The position numbers and the translations under genes are program-made. A stretch of 64,000 nucleotides of DNA from Brachionus manjavacas (taxonomy: Eukaryota > Rotifera > Eurotatoria > Ploima > Brachionidae). Within the stretch, counting starts at the first letter, position 1. Every line of letters starts with the position of its first letter. Of the stretch, positions 10,746 through 20,459 are shown in pieces. Location of the stretch: NCBI GenBank assembly GCA_019054805.1, contig JAHQIY010000034.1:372001-436000 (forward strand), written 5' to 3'. The notes under the pieces are model-generated. The model did not search any database, was not told the DNA's origin, and worked only from the letters and a program-made list of their open reading frames with translations.

Positions 10746-11729
10746 TTATGAAGGCTTTGTAGATCGAGCAAATTGAACAATTATTGGTTTGCTATCCAAA
10801 ATGTAACCCAGTGTTTCATCGACAGCTTTTTCAGCTAAATTTTCGTCGGGAAAATTTACGAAAGCTTGTCCTTTCATTCTTCCTTCTTTCATTAAGCGAA
10901 TACTGAATGCATTTTTATGTTCATCACGTGACCAGTCAATAAATCGGCCGTAAATCAGCTTCAAATCTTCTTCAGTAATTTTTTTGGATAAATTTTTTAA
11001 ATAAATTCTTGAATTTTTATTTCCTTTGTGATAATTTTTAAAAATTGGTAGTTGTTCCAGTTCATCCAATTTTAATCGATTGCTTTCCAAGTCTTTGTTT
11101 GTGACGCATGATTCAGGTTCTTCGACTATAACAGGCTTAATAGAATCAGCAGTATTTGGACTATGTGGCATTGCTTTTGCAAAATTTGATTCAGAATCGA
11201 TCAAAATTTTTTTTACCTCTGATCTCATTTTATGGTTGCCAACGACATGGTCTGTTTTTTCAAAAATTTCATTTAGTTTAAAATTCTGCTGTTTATGTGG
11301 AGCCAGATTCATTGACTTTAGAATTGACTTGACTTTTATTTTTTTAAGATGCTCATTGCTATTGTCAGGCAGCTTCCTTTTAAGGCTTATTTCAGGCTCA
11401 CTTTCTATTTCACTTTCGCTAGAAAGCTTTTCCAAATTATCAGCCGAATCAAATTTGATCTGGATGGTACAAGGTTCACGCACATAAGGATACAAAGGAC
11501 ATGGTAGGCTCATTTTGTTCATCAAATGAAGTGTCTGCTCATAAAACTTTGGATACTTGACCAAACAGTTGATAATATTTTGGCATATTGTTGGATTGAT
11601 TTTTGGATAATCGTAAGAAAGTTTATGATTTAATGGATATGGAATTTTAAATTTAGCAGATAGTCCGCACAGACGTTCAAAAAGCTTTCTTTTATAATCG
11701 CTTGATTCAATTGAAGATTGGTCATCCAT
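10746..11729 (-). CDS. RNPC3: U11/U12 snRNP 65K protein, short form with one RRM
   Basis: A 327-residue single-exon frame. Residues ~43-82 match the conserved middle of RNPC3 (KFYEQTLHLMNKMSLPCPL at 61-79). The C-terminal RRM spans about 240-322, with RNP2 IYLKNL (242-247) and RNP1 KGQAFVNF (286-293), and ends in VQFARS. In known RNPC3 this C-terminal RRM binds the 3' hairpin of U12 snRNA in the minor spliceosome. Human RNPC3 is 517 residues and carries a first RRM near its N-terminus. That RRM is absent here and I see no upstream exon coding for it. The bases just 5' of the ATG end in AATTAG, so a splice acceptor from an unseen exon remains possible. Confidence 0.85.
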   Translation of the reverse strand: MDDQSSIESSDYKRKLFERLCGLSAKFKIPYPLNHKLSYDYPKINPTICQNIINCLVKYPKFYEQTLHLMNKMSLPCPLYPYVREPCTIQIKFDSADNLEKLSSESEIESEPEISLKRKLPDNSNEHLKKIKVKSILKSMNLAPHKQQNFKLNEIFEKTDHVVGNHKMRSEVKKILIDSESNFAKAMPHSPNTADSIKPVIVEEPESCVTNKDLESNRLKLDELEQLPIFKNYHKGNKNSRIYLKNLSKKITEEDLKLIYGRFIDWSRDEHKNAFSIRLMKEGRMKGQAFVNFPDENLAEKAVDETLGYILDSKPIIVQFARSTKPS

Positions 11730-11994
11730 TCTATTCTAATTGAAATCAATTATTTAAATCCTTTGAAAATAAATAGCCTCAATTATAATTTATTAAATTT
11801 ATTTATTAAAATTTTGAACTGCGCATTATTTGCTTAACAAATTCTTTTATTAATGGCATTTAATTTTTACCTATGTTATTTTCTTGGATAAAAAAGACAA
11901 AAATACTGATGTAGGAGATAATTTTGTTTTTTGAAATTTAATATAATTAAAACGGAGAAAAATTATGTGGATTGATGCAAAAATAAAACAAAAA
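11730..11994. other. Short intergenic spacer upstream of RNPC3
   Basis: AT-rich, with no coding signal and no upstream RRM exon recognisable. Confidence 0.4.
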
Positions 11995-12249
11995 TTACAA
12001 AATTTTTATTTTTATACAAAAGTAATTGGTATTTTTTTTATTTTTTGATCCAGCAGGTCTACTGCGTTTTATTTTGGTTATTGAATCCTGTTTCTTTCTT
12101 CTTCTACTCCTATTTTCCTTGACTATCGACTCAAAATAAGACTCTTCGCCGCTACTAATACCGATTGTAGCTTTTTGGCAACCAAGACTTGATTGATAAA
12201 TTGCCAAAAATAATTTATCAATCAAAATTTTGTTTATTTTCAAGTACAA
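11995..12249 (-). CDS. AT-hook-like basic fragment, unrecognised
   Basis: An 84-residue frame whose central part (SSGEESYFESIVKENRSRRR, then KRSRPAGSKNKKN) has acidic then strongly basic composition and an AT-hook-like core. Composition is clearly better than the flanking DNA between about 12040 and 12200. It may be the last exon of a nuclear protein or a transposon scrap; the Mutator-like element at 18.7-20.3 kb ends in a similar KRKRGRPAKAK motif. I cannot define its true 5' boundary. Confidence 0.3.
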   Translation of the reverse strand: MYLKINKILIDKLFLAIYQSSLGCQKATIGISSGEESYFESIVKENRSRRRKKQDSITKIKRSRPAGSKNKKNTNYFCIKIKIL

Positions 12250-13413
12250 TTTTTTTATTCTATTTTATTTGCTGCTGATAAATAAAAAATGGATTTTTTT
12301 AGGAATATTTGGCACTCTTAGTCTCATTACATTTTTAACATTTAATTGAGTTGATCTATTTGAACAACATGTTGAAAATTTTTCTTAAATATTCAGACTA
12401 AATGTCCTTTTTAATCCTTAATTAGATTTTAGACTTAATTTTACAAAAATTTAAGTTTGAATTTGAAAATCTTGGACAAAAGTAGAGTTTTGTCAAAATC
12501 AGTGTTAGGCTCAACTGCGAATTCGGATTTTATTTTATTAAGTGGTTCGAAGGGTACTAAAAAAATAAAAAAAACAAAAAAATGTTTTGAATGAAAATTT
12601 TCTTAGTTTTGGTTTTAGATGTTTATTAATTAAAAATAATTCATTTGATCAGAAGAAGTTAGTTAATGACTAGTGCTTCATATTCAGCATTCTGACGCTT
12701 TTTTTCAATTGATAATTTTATTTTTTTGATCTGAAAAAACCTCTGTAAAGGAAAGAAAAAATAGAAACTTATATTTTTTTAATTATCTTTAAAGAATAAA
12801 TACTGAAATTCCCAAGACCATGCATTCATAGAATTTAAAAAAAAAGCGTCAGGAAGCCTTTAAAGAATCTTTAAAAAGTGTTTAAATTTTTTTGACTGGG
12901 GTGTAAAAATTTAGTGTTTGAAAATATAAAAGCTGTATTCTATAAAATTTTATTTTTATTTTAATTTATTTGGTATCAATAATTTTTTATGTTTTCAAAA
13001 ATTAAGAGTTTGATTACGTATAAAAAAAAATTTCTTAGAAAAAAATTATTTTACAAATTTTGGCAAACAAAAAAGAAATTCATCACTTTATTTAAAAAGG
13101 TTGTTTAATATTTGAAAAATTTCAATCGGAAAAGGAACTCGAAGTGGAAAAAACTTATTTTTAATGAAAAATACATTTTATTAAATGGAATTTACAGCCA
13201 AAATTTTTTAATTAATGAGTTATTATTATTAAAACAAATAAATCAAAAAATATTGATATATTTCTCAAAGTGGGGCTCAGCCTCATTTAATTAATGAATT
13301 GGGACTTAAGCACTCCTCAACCCTTCTGAATGCTAATGCTACTCCGCTGATGAAAAAATTTAAAAAAATTTACCTCTAAAAGTATTTTTTAGAGGATACA
13401 ATTTTTTTTTTGT
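12250..13413. other. Non-coding AT-rich stretch
   Basis: No supportable gene. A GC-richer patch at about 13270-13290 contains GGCTCAGCC (short hairpin) in an otherwise AT-rich region. A 60-codon frame at 13112-13294 is Asn/Lys/Ile-rich and looks like chance. Confidence 0.4.
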
Positions 13414-13575
13414 TCAAATTGGCCCATATCCTTTTAAAAAAACAAATGTCAATTCAAATAGAATTAAATAAAGAAGATAAATTGAAGCTAAGAAGCTAAT
13501 CAAATTAGCAATTTCTTTTGCCGGATCCGCTCTTAGGTATTTAATTTTTCTTTTTTTTTTTTCTTTTTTCGACAT
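13414..13575 (-). CDS. Possible 53-residue single-pass membrane protein
   Basis: The ATG at 13575 is followed by 53 codons. A very basic N-terminus (MSKKEKKKRKIKYLRADPAK) is followed by one hydrophobic segment, about residues 25-48 (LISFLASIYLLYLILFELTF), and a short KGYGPI tail. The sequence directly before the ATG is TTTTAATTCTTTCAG|G, a good splice-acceptor sequence, so the 5' end may be cis- or trans-spliced. The pyrophosphatase stop lies 145 bp upstream on the same strand. I recognise no family. It could be a small integral membrane protein or a chance frame. Confidence 0.35.
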   Translation of the reverse strand: MSKKEKKKRKIKYLRADPAKEIANLISFLASIYLLYLILFELTFVFLKGYGPI

Positions 13576-13720
13576 CCTGAAAGAATTAAAATATGTTTTA
13601 AATTTAAATTGATTCTATGAAAATAAAAATTTGAAGAAATATTTTTTATTAAAATAAATTAGTCACTAATAGCTAAAATTTTTGAATTTTCTTGTAGTTA
13701 AAAATCTAAAGCAAAATTGG

Positions 13721-14629
13721 CTATTCATATTTGCTTCTGTCGATGTAACTGACTGCATCTATGGTAACTTGGTCGATTTCAGCTGGCTGTGGATTGAAAT
13801 TCTCACTTGCTTGATTGATGACATTGCTTGCCTCTTCTCCTGTTAGGCGATTCGATGGGCTAAAATCAAGGCTTGTATTCTCCAGCGATAGGCCATCTTT
13901 TTTTTCTGGACTTTTATCGTATCCTCCTTGAGCCAGATTCAACCAAAGTTTGTAGTCGTGATTAATCTGATTTATAGCAAACTCTCTATTGAAGAATTTG
14001 CCATTTTCAGCAAAGCTGTTGGCCGGTTTACCAGTTGGTATCTTGTAAATCTTGAACCAATCTCGAGTTGATTCCAATAGACCAGGACAATGAGTCTCGA
14101 CATCAGTGATGTCATTCAATTTTGCAGCTAATGGATCATTAACATCAATGCAAATTATTTTCCAGTCCGCTTCTCCTTCGTCAATTAAACCAAGAGCGCC
14201 CAACACTTTAATCTGAACAACTGAGCCCCGCTGGTGAACTTTTGATCCAATCTCGCAAATATCCAACGGATCATTATCCCCATTGCATCCAGTGGTCTCA
14301 TCTTTTACATTGGGATCTTCCCATGTTTGCGGCAAGGCACCATAATTCCAAATGTATCCATGGTGCGGAAAACAGTTGTTTACAAAGCGTAGCTTGTTTT
14401 TTTTGACATCTTGCGTTATTGGGTTAAGTTTCTCTTTTTTGTTGATCTCCATTTTTGCATTTGACCAGCGTGGTATTTCGATGACGGCATTGTAAACTTG
14501 GTTTTCTTTGTTGGCAAACAATGGAATGTCGTGAAAAGGCGAAACTAGCTTGTTGGTTTCAGAATTTTTTATGTAGCATCTGTAACTGGTGGTATTTAAT
14601 TGACCACGTTCGTAGCGTTCATAGCTCAT
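13721..14629 (-). CDS. PPA1: Soluble inorganic pyrophosphatase (family I)
   Basis: A single-exon 302-residue enzyme that hydrolyses pyrophosphate to phosphate, pulling biosynthetic reactions forward. The family signature DNDPLDI is at 118-124, with metal-binding D118, D120 and D123. Further conserved pieces are YNAVIEIPRWSNAKMEI (46-62), RFVNNCFPHHGYIWNYGALPQT (81-102) and GEADWKI (152-158, D155). The size and the TGCNGDNDPLD context match animal PPA1/PPA2 (289 residues in human PPA1). There is no obvious mitochondrial presequence before the core (MSYERYERGQLNT), so a cytosolic enzyme is more likely. A long polar C-terminal tail (~250-302) is typical of metazoan forms. Confidence 0.96.
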   Translation of the reverse strand: MSYERYERGQLNTTSYRCYIKNSETNKLVSPFHDIPLFANKENQVYNAVIEIPRWSNAKMEINKKEKLNPITQDVKKNKLRFVNNCFPHHGYIWNYGALPQTWEDPNVKDETTGCNGDNDPLDICEIGSKVHQRGSVVQIKVLGALGLIDEGEADWKIICIDVNDPLAAKLNDITDVETHCPGLLESTRDWFKIYKIPTGKPANSFAENGKFFNREFAINQINHDYKLWLNLAQGGYDKSPEKKDGLSLENTSLDFSPSNRLTGEEASNVINQASENFNPQPAEIDQVTIDAVSYIDRSKYE

Positions 14630-15500
14630 TTTGGAAAATTCTAGAATGTTAGAATAAGCAACACGTTAAATATGTTAAATTTTTTTTTACTAAAAAGTGA
14701 TTGAATTTTTGCTTTTAAAAAATGTATGAACAAAAAAGCTTATTATAGAAATATGTTTTCAATTTGAGAGAGTAAAATTGTTTTTCTTTTTCAAATTTTG
14801 TATAAAGAATTAGTGTCAACAAGAAAAGACGAATTTTGTCAGTAGTCACCCTTTAAGTAAATTTGTCCAAACTTAATCCTTGTTAATTAAGAGATGATTA
14901 GTAAAATAAATGAAATAATGCAAAACGACAATTTTTTAGCATCTCATCTTTAGCAGATCAAATTTTGGGCAAATAGTAAAATCATCCCGTTTGCTTGTAT
15001 AAGAAAATTGTCCCGTTGTTAAAATAAGAAAACTCAAGATTTAAAAAAAAAGTTTATGGGAAGAATGATAAATCAGTTACGCAATGCTATAAAGATTTTG
15101 AGACCAATTTTAACTAACAAGGGTTAGTTTTATTGGGACTAGTAATTTTTTATTATTTAAATTTAAAATCAAAAATTTTATGCAATTTCCGATTGAAGAA
15201 TAAAAAAGTTCTAAAGCTTTAATTTTTTTCAAAAAAAGAGCTTAAAAAACCCGACCTTTCTGATATTAAGCCAATTTTTATGAGTCTTAATTGGCCGGTA
15301 AAAAATGCAAATAAAAATTAAAGTTTCCACAAATATAACAATTAATTTTTTCTATAGTTTTTCATTTTATTTTATAAAAGATTAAAGAAAAAAGCAAAAA
15401 AAAAGTAAAAAAAAATTATTTAAATAAAAAAAAACATTTTATTGAACAATTGATTTATTTAATTATCTCCAAAAAAAATAATATCAAAGGAAAAAATTAA
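14630..15500. other. Non-coding AT-rich stretch
   Basis: No gene or repeat family that I can name. Confidence 0.4.
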
Positions 15501-15709
15501 TTTTTTTTCTGATTTTGCTTTTTTGTGCAGCCGTTTGGACAAAAATATCCATTTTTTCCTTCATCTCATTTACACGTTTGACAAATTTTTACCTCTTTTG
15601 AAACTGAAATATATGCTGGTATGGCAATTATTCGGCGTCAACCAGAGTCTGATCATCCGGGTCTAAAAGAACGCTCTCGCTAGATTTAGTTTGCTCTGGA
15701 TTATTCATT
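15480..15709 (-). CDS. Possible small two-exon gene, low confidence
   Basis: An ATG at about 15709 opens a 26-codon acidic frame (MNNPEQTKSSESVLLDPDDQ, then a few residues to a stop). Further along the same strand, about 15600-15490, a second frame reads KFVKRVNEMKEKMDIFVQ and continues as a basic amphipathic helix. Both patches stand out from the AT-rich background. I could not join them with a clean GT-AG intron, so this is a suggestion of coding, not a model. Confidence 0.22.
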
Positions 15710-15719
15710 TTTTAAGCTT

Positions 15720-16675
15720 TAACTCAAGTTATTTGGTAAAAAGAAAAGCAAAGTTTTTATTTATTTTTTTCTTAATAAGAGTCAAAATAATGTCAACAAT
15801 AGTACTAAATTAATTATCACTTTATCAAATAAATTATTTTTTTTTAAATTAGATAAAAATTGTTGAAAAAAATAAAGAATTACTATATTAATTGAATAAT
15901 TTTTGTCTATATGATATTTTTCTCAATTAATTATGTTATTTTTGAATATATGAAATTTTTCCTAAATTTGTGGAGAACTTTACTGGCGGTCGTCTTAATT
16001 TAAGAATTTTTAAATTCAAAATTTTGCTCTCACTAGATCTAATTTGCGATTTTCAAAATGCTGTATGAGATTCTGAGTCCAGATTTATTGAATACCCAAC
16101 ATCTTTGTGTAACCCTGCTCTCTTGCCATATGAGATTTTGTGTTTACTGAATCCCAAGGCCTATTTCGGGTATAAATGAAAATAGTGGTTTTTATGTCAA
16201 TATTTTATTTCCTAAGGAAAATTTGTTGCAAAATACTCAAACTAAACAATTAAAAATTGAACAATGTTTTTTTAAAAAATAATTTTTTATTTTTCAATAT
16301 TTTAAAATTAGATAAAAATTTGAGAAAAAAATTTTCCTTTTCTAAATCCATTTACATGCAATTTTCACAAATGGTCCAAGTCAAAGACTTTTATTTTTTT
16401 TCTTTTAAGTCCGGTCACATGAATTTAAAAAAATTAAATTTTTGTTGAATAAATTTCATCATATCAGCCTTAAAGCATCAAATACCTATTATGTGACCAT
16501 AAAAAAATATTAATTCCAGAGTCAGCATAAAAAACTTTTGGTAAATTTAAAACGAAATTTTTTTTTTTTTTACCAAGTAAATACTTTATTAATAAAATAA
16601 GTCTGCTTTAAATTTCTCTTTAATCAAAAATAGAATATATTAAAAATTTATGTTTTTTTATTTATTTTTTCTAGT
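15720..16675. other. Non-coding stretch with a diverged tandem repeat
   Basis: No gene seen. At about 16061-16160 two diverged ~60 bp units follow each other (GTATGAGATTCTGAG... and CATATGAGATTTTGTG..., each followed by a GAATxCCxA motif). Confidence 0.4.
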
Positions 16676-17047
16676 TTATCTTTTAAATTGTTTCACAGCC
16701 GGATCTGGTGGTTCTGGTACATCAAAATCATCCAAAAATTTCTCTTGACTAATAGCGTACATTGTGTAGCCATAAACGCTAAGAACAAATCCAAATAAAA
16801 TAACTCCTGTTATTCTATAATGTTTCCTTAGCGTTTGCTCTCTTTTGAAGCGTTCAAAATTTCGCTCACTAATTTTGCGAATGTAATTTTGTTCGGCAAT
16901 GCTAAGAGCTTTATTATCTACATTCAATTTGCTTAATATGTCGCCTTTATTCGTGGATAATTGAGATACACCAGACTGATTCAGCGTGCCATTTTCACTT
17001 AATCTAAGAGCATTGAAAAAAAAACGATTGTATCTTGTGACTTTCAT
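16676..17047 (-). CDS. COA3: Cytochrome c oxidase assembly factor 3 (CCDC56/COA3)
   Basis: A 123-residue single-exon protein. COA3 is an inner-membrane factor that stabilises newly made COX1 during complex IV assembly. The diagnostic block VYGYTMYAISQEKFLDDFD (91-109) corresponds to the YGYTFYSISQERFLDE of human COA3. One transmembrane segment lies at about 79-98, preceded by a basic amphipathic stretch (FERFKREQTLRKHYR, 64-78). The N-terminal 40 residues are longer than in human and could aid targeting. Its ATG lies 2 nt after the stop codon of DNLZ on the same strand (TAG GA ATG), so both are likely made from one transcript or separated by trans-splicing. Confidence 0.9.
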   Translation of the reverse strand: MKVTRYNRFFFNALRLSENGTLNQSGVSQLSTNKGDILSKLNVDNKALSIAEQNYIRKISERNFERFKREQTLRKHYRITGVILFGFVLSVYGYTMYAISQEKFLDDFDVPEPPDPAVKQFKR

Positions 17048-17052
17048 TCCTA
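17048..17052 (-). promoter_or_regulatory. DNLZ/COA3 intercistronic junction
   Basis: Read on the minus strand: CAAATCATAG GA ATG. The DNLZ stop codon TAG is also a usable AG acceptor, so a spliced leader could be added exactly at the stop. Alternatively the mRNA is dicistronic and COA3 is reached by reinitiation. Confidence 0.55.
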
Positions 17053-17679
17053 TGATTTGGTCAAATGGTCCTGGTCTGCTATTATTTCAATATTCGAATC
17101 CGAATTTGATTCAAACTTGGTTGCTGGGTCCAGATTGAAACGCTTGACTGTTTCGCCTTTTTCCAAAAGAATTTCTTCTATATTTCTAAACAAAAAATAA
17201 GAAATAAGTGACAATTTTGAATGAAACAAAAATGCACAAGTCCCACCCAGAAAGGCCTTAGTTTAATTTTATGATAAATGCTTAAAATTTTGGAAAAAAT
17301 TAACCCTAAGGTCCTTTCTTAGTTCTTGCGCCTTTTTAAGCATCTATCATGCATACTTTTTGCCTTTAAGGTCGGAGAACCATCCTAAGTTATCAGCTAT
17401 TATGTGATGATTCAAGCACTTGGGACACTTGATTAGGACTACACCTTTTTCGTATGATTGCTTGTGAAATGTCCGTGATATTCGCTCATCACATACTTTA
17501 CATGTAAATGAAATGGCTAGACGAGGTTTTATTGATTCATTTAAAGGTTGCTTTGTTGAATAGGGTTTTATTGAACGCGGGTTCAATTTAGGAACAGTTA
17601 GAAAATTTTGGCAATTTTTTTTGGCAAAAGTCTTGTACCTAAGTTGGCCCAATGCAATTCTAGAGAGCAATCGAAACAT
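17050..17679 (-). CDS. DNLZ: DNL-type zinc finger protein (mtHsp70 escort, Hep1/Tim15)
   Basis: Two exons, 17679-17357 and 17185-17050, with a 171 bp intron (GTATGC donor, TTTGTTTAG acceptor) and 152 residues. DNLZ keeps mitochondrial HSP70 soluble and active during protein import. The zinc site is C60-x2-C63 ... C85-x2-C88 (FTCKVC and IKCPKC). The family block [14 protein letters not shown] follows at 91-104. Exon 2 supplies [11 protein letters not shown], which is conserved after the zinc finger in animal DNLZ and confirms the intron. The N-terminus ([17 protein letters not shown]) is a clear mitochondrial presequence. Exon 2 ends 2 nt before the COA3 start. Confidence 0.93.
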
Positions 17680-18080
17680 TTCTAATTTTCAGTTTTAAAT
17701 TCGGTTTCCTTTATAAATACATATGCTTGTAGGAAATATTGCATGATTTAAAAAATAAATATTTTTTAATATTTCAAATAATTAACATAATAATAAATGA
17801 TAATATTTTTAAATATTTAAAAAAAAATATTAACTTAAAATTTCTGTCTGATACATTACAAAAATTAATATTTTACTTGAAGATTATTAATATTTTGATT
17901 TTAAAAATAAATCTTAATCAAGAAAAAAAATTATCTATCATTACTTGTCTCTTATTTTCTTTTTTCATCTAAATAAATTTAAAAATTGAATAAATAGCAA
18001 AATAAAAAAAAAAAAATTTGACTTCATTAGGTTCGTTATGACTCATTTTTTGAGTTATTTGACATAAGGATTTAAAAATT
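17680..18080. other. Non-coding AT-rich stretch
   Basis: Nothing coding. At 18026-18046 the sequence ATTAGGTTCGTTATGACTCA recurs almost exactly at 20857-20877. Confidence 0.4.
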
Positions 18081-18318
18081 TTAAAGATTTGTTTGTTTTA
18101 TAAAATATTCATCAATGATTAAATTATCAATCTTGTGAATGTTTGGTTTGATGGTACATCGTGGTTTAAACATTACATGTGTGAGCACATCATAGGAATT
18201 GCAAATCGAGAAAGTTAAATTACAGAATTTGCAATAGAAGCCTGGGAAAAGGGACTTGGTCAAGTTGCGAGCATTGGCCGATCCGTACCACAATATGTCA
18301 AAAGCGTTGCGAAAATAA
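18081..18318 (-). pseudogene. Isolated exon-like fragment with a C-x2-C motif, unrecognised
   Basis: The open frame runs from a possible acceptor (TTTTAG at about 18318) to a stop at 18081. It contains WYGSANARNLTKSLFPGFYCKFCNLTFSICNSYDV followed by a histidine (TH), which loosely resembles a C2H2 or other small zinc finger. No partner exon is visible upstream, where transposon sequence begins. It lies between two sequences (near 18030 and 18600) that also flank each other tightly at 20860-20905, so it may be cargo of a repeat. Confidence 0.3.
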
Positions 18319-18684
18319 AAAGCTAAAACCTTTCCATATTAATAACCTTTTTAAATTTTCATTCATTTACATTTACAAAATTTTTTACTTTACAAATCTT
18401 TTTATATTACATTGACAAAACATTTATTTAATTGACATTTATTTTTCAAATTGACTCTAGTATAACTTACAAATTATCTAGTTTTAATTGACAAAAAAAG
18501 TAAAATTAAAAGGCTCTATATTTTACACAAATGTATTTTAGTTTTCACCAAAGACAAAAAAATCTGTTCTAAACAAATTTCAAAGAGAAATAAACATATA
18601 AGCTTCTGTTAGAATAATAAACACTATTTTAACAAATAAAAACTATTTTTAGCAATAATAAGTTATTGAATAGTAAATAAAAAT

Positions 18685-20275
18685 GGCTTGTATTTAACTG
18701 AGCATTAAAAAAATACTGAATGAGCATTAATTTTTTAGGGTATTAGCAGTAAATTAAAATCATTAATAAATCTCTAATTGAGCATTAATTTATCATTTAT
18801 TTAGCATTTAATTAAACATAAACAAGCATTAATAAATTTAAACATTAACAATGAGAAAATTTTTTTTAGCATTATAAAACCAGTAAATGAGCATTAAATT
18901 TTTAACAAAGGAACATTAATAAAACCATTATTGTACTAATAAAGCACCTTTAGCTTTTGCAGGTCTGCCTCTTTTACGTTTGCTACCAATTTCGACATTT
19001 TTAGCCTCCGGAGGTGGTTTGCAATATTTCAATCTTATTGACACCCCGATGATATGTTTGCACATGTAATTTTTCAAAAACTCCGGACAGCTGCAAGTAC
19101 TTTTTTTCCAATCGTCGTTTCTTGGAATACAAACACACCATATACCAAATTGAACATTTTCGAATGTGTCAAATGAATTGAATTTCGCATTGTCATATCG
19201 ATGTAATTCTTTATCAGAAATCTTAATTACATCTTTAGCTGGTAAATAATACATTATTTCATTGTCAGTTTCTTTTTCAATCACTTGTTTATTTAACTTT
19301 GCCCAATTGTAACCATTTGTCCAATCAGAAAGTTTTATTGTCGTATTTAGCTGAAAAACTTTTGCATTAACTGTGGATGGGTTTCGTTCAATTGACCATT
19401 TTTTTACAATCGAAAGTGCAACAACAGTGAATCTAGAAAGCACTAAACGATCATGGAGTGTATCTTCATCTTTTATTACACGATTTGTTGCTTCAAGTGA
19501 AATATTTGTGCTTGGAGTAAATAGTTGCAATCCTAATTCCTGTTGTTCGTCGATCTTCGTGGACATGATCATCATTTGTTGTAAACATACTAACATCATC
19601 ACTATCGTTGTGATATAACAAATGTATTGTTGCTGGACATTGTTTTGCACGTCGTTTCACTTGATTGCATCTATAATACACGCGTTTCTTTTCACTTGTA
19701 TTGTTTGTCATCGAAATACTCCAAATGCCATCACTTTTGATTTTTTCCATTGCTTCGTTCTTGTTGTTAAATGTACATAATGGAGTCCATTTTCTTCTTG
19801 TTTGTTTGGATCTTTTTTTGACAATTTCTGTTTCCACATATTCTGTATCATCAGTATCTATATCGCTTTCATATTGTGCTACTCGTTGACTTGCCATTTT
19901 ATGTATGACGTAAGTTATTTCATCGTATTTGTATTATACAAAATGTACCGATACATAGTAAAAAGTACTTAATGGTAGCACTGTTAAGCAATTAATGTTG
20001 TTTTTTTTTAAATTAATGTAAATTTTTTTAAATTAATGTTAACTGCAAATTTATAATGTTCAAAAAATTTAATTAATGCAAGTTTGATATAATAAATGCA
20101 CACTTAAAATAATAAATGCACACTTAAAATAATAAATGCACGTTTAAAATAATTATTGCTTGTCCAATATTATTAATGTTTTTTCAAAGAAATTAATGCT
20201 AAATATTATTATTGTTCAAATCAATTAAAATTAATACTCAAATCAACAAAATTAATGCTCATTTAAATATAAGTC
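18685..20275 (-). mobile_element. Deleted Mutator-like element (MULE) with TIRs and 9-bp target duplication
   Basis: The ends match as inverted repeats: GGCTTGTATTTAACTGAGCA on the left, and on the reverse complement of the right GACTTATATTTAAATGAGCA. The flanking 9-mers are AATAAAAAT (18676-18684) and AATATAAAT (20276-20284), 8 of 9 identical; 9 bp is the Mutator hallmark. Both subterminal regions hold many short GAGCATTAA/TTAATGCTC units in opposite orientation, plausible transposase binding sites. The interior carries remnants of a FLYWCH zinc-finger N-terminus and a SWIM zinc-finger C-terminus, but no catalytic core. It therefore looks non-autonomous by internal deletion. Confidence 0.75.
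18928..19897 (-). pseudogene. Internally deleted MULE transposase: FLYWCH N-end fused to SWIM C-end
   Basis: Two frames overlap. Frame A starts at ATG 19897 and runs to 19493. It contains a FLYWCH-like finger (KWTPLCTFNNKNEAMEKIKS ... YYRCNQVKRRAKQCPATIHL, ending with the HVHE histidines). Frame B is open from about 19650 to 18928 and carries the end of the transposase with a SWIM finger, CSCPEFLKNYMCKHIIGVSI (C-x-C ... C-x-H), then an AT-hook-like KRKRGRPAKAK tail. The MULE DDE core that normally lies between them is missing, and the junction near 19500-19570 is out of frame. The coding capacity is dead as it stands. Confidence 0.7.
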
Positions 20276-20459
20276 AATATAAATGTTACCCACAAAACGT
20301 GAAATTGGGCATTACGCGAAATGACAAGATTTTTCGTGAAATACCATTGTCAAAAAATAAAAATTCTTTTTTTATATAAATTTCATTTATTGCCATCACT
20401 TTTCTGAAAATGACATGGCAAAATAATTTTGTGATTTTAATGGAATTCAATAATTGCCA

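Noticed and set aside
17739-17972. 77-codon mitochondrial-looking frame
   Set aside because: Composition is pure Ile/Asn/Lys/Leu from AT-rich DNA; no conserved motif and no mitochondrial insertion evidence.
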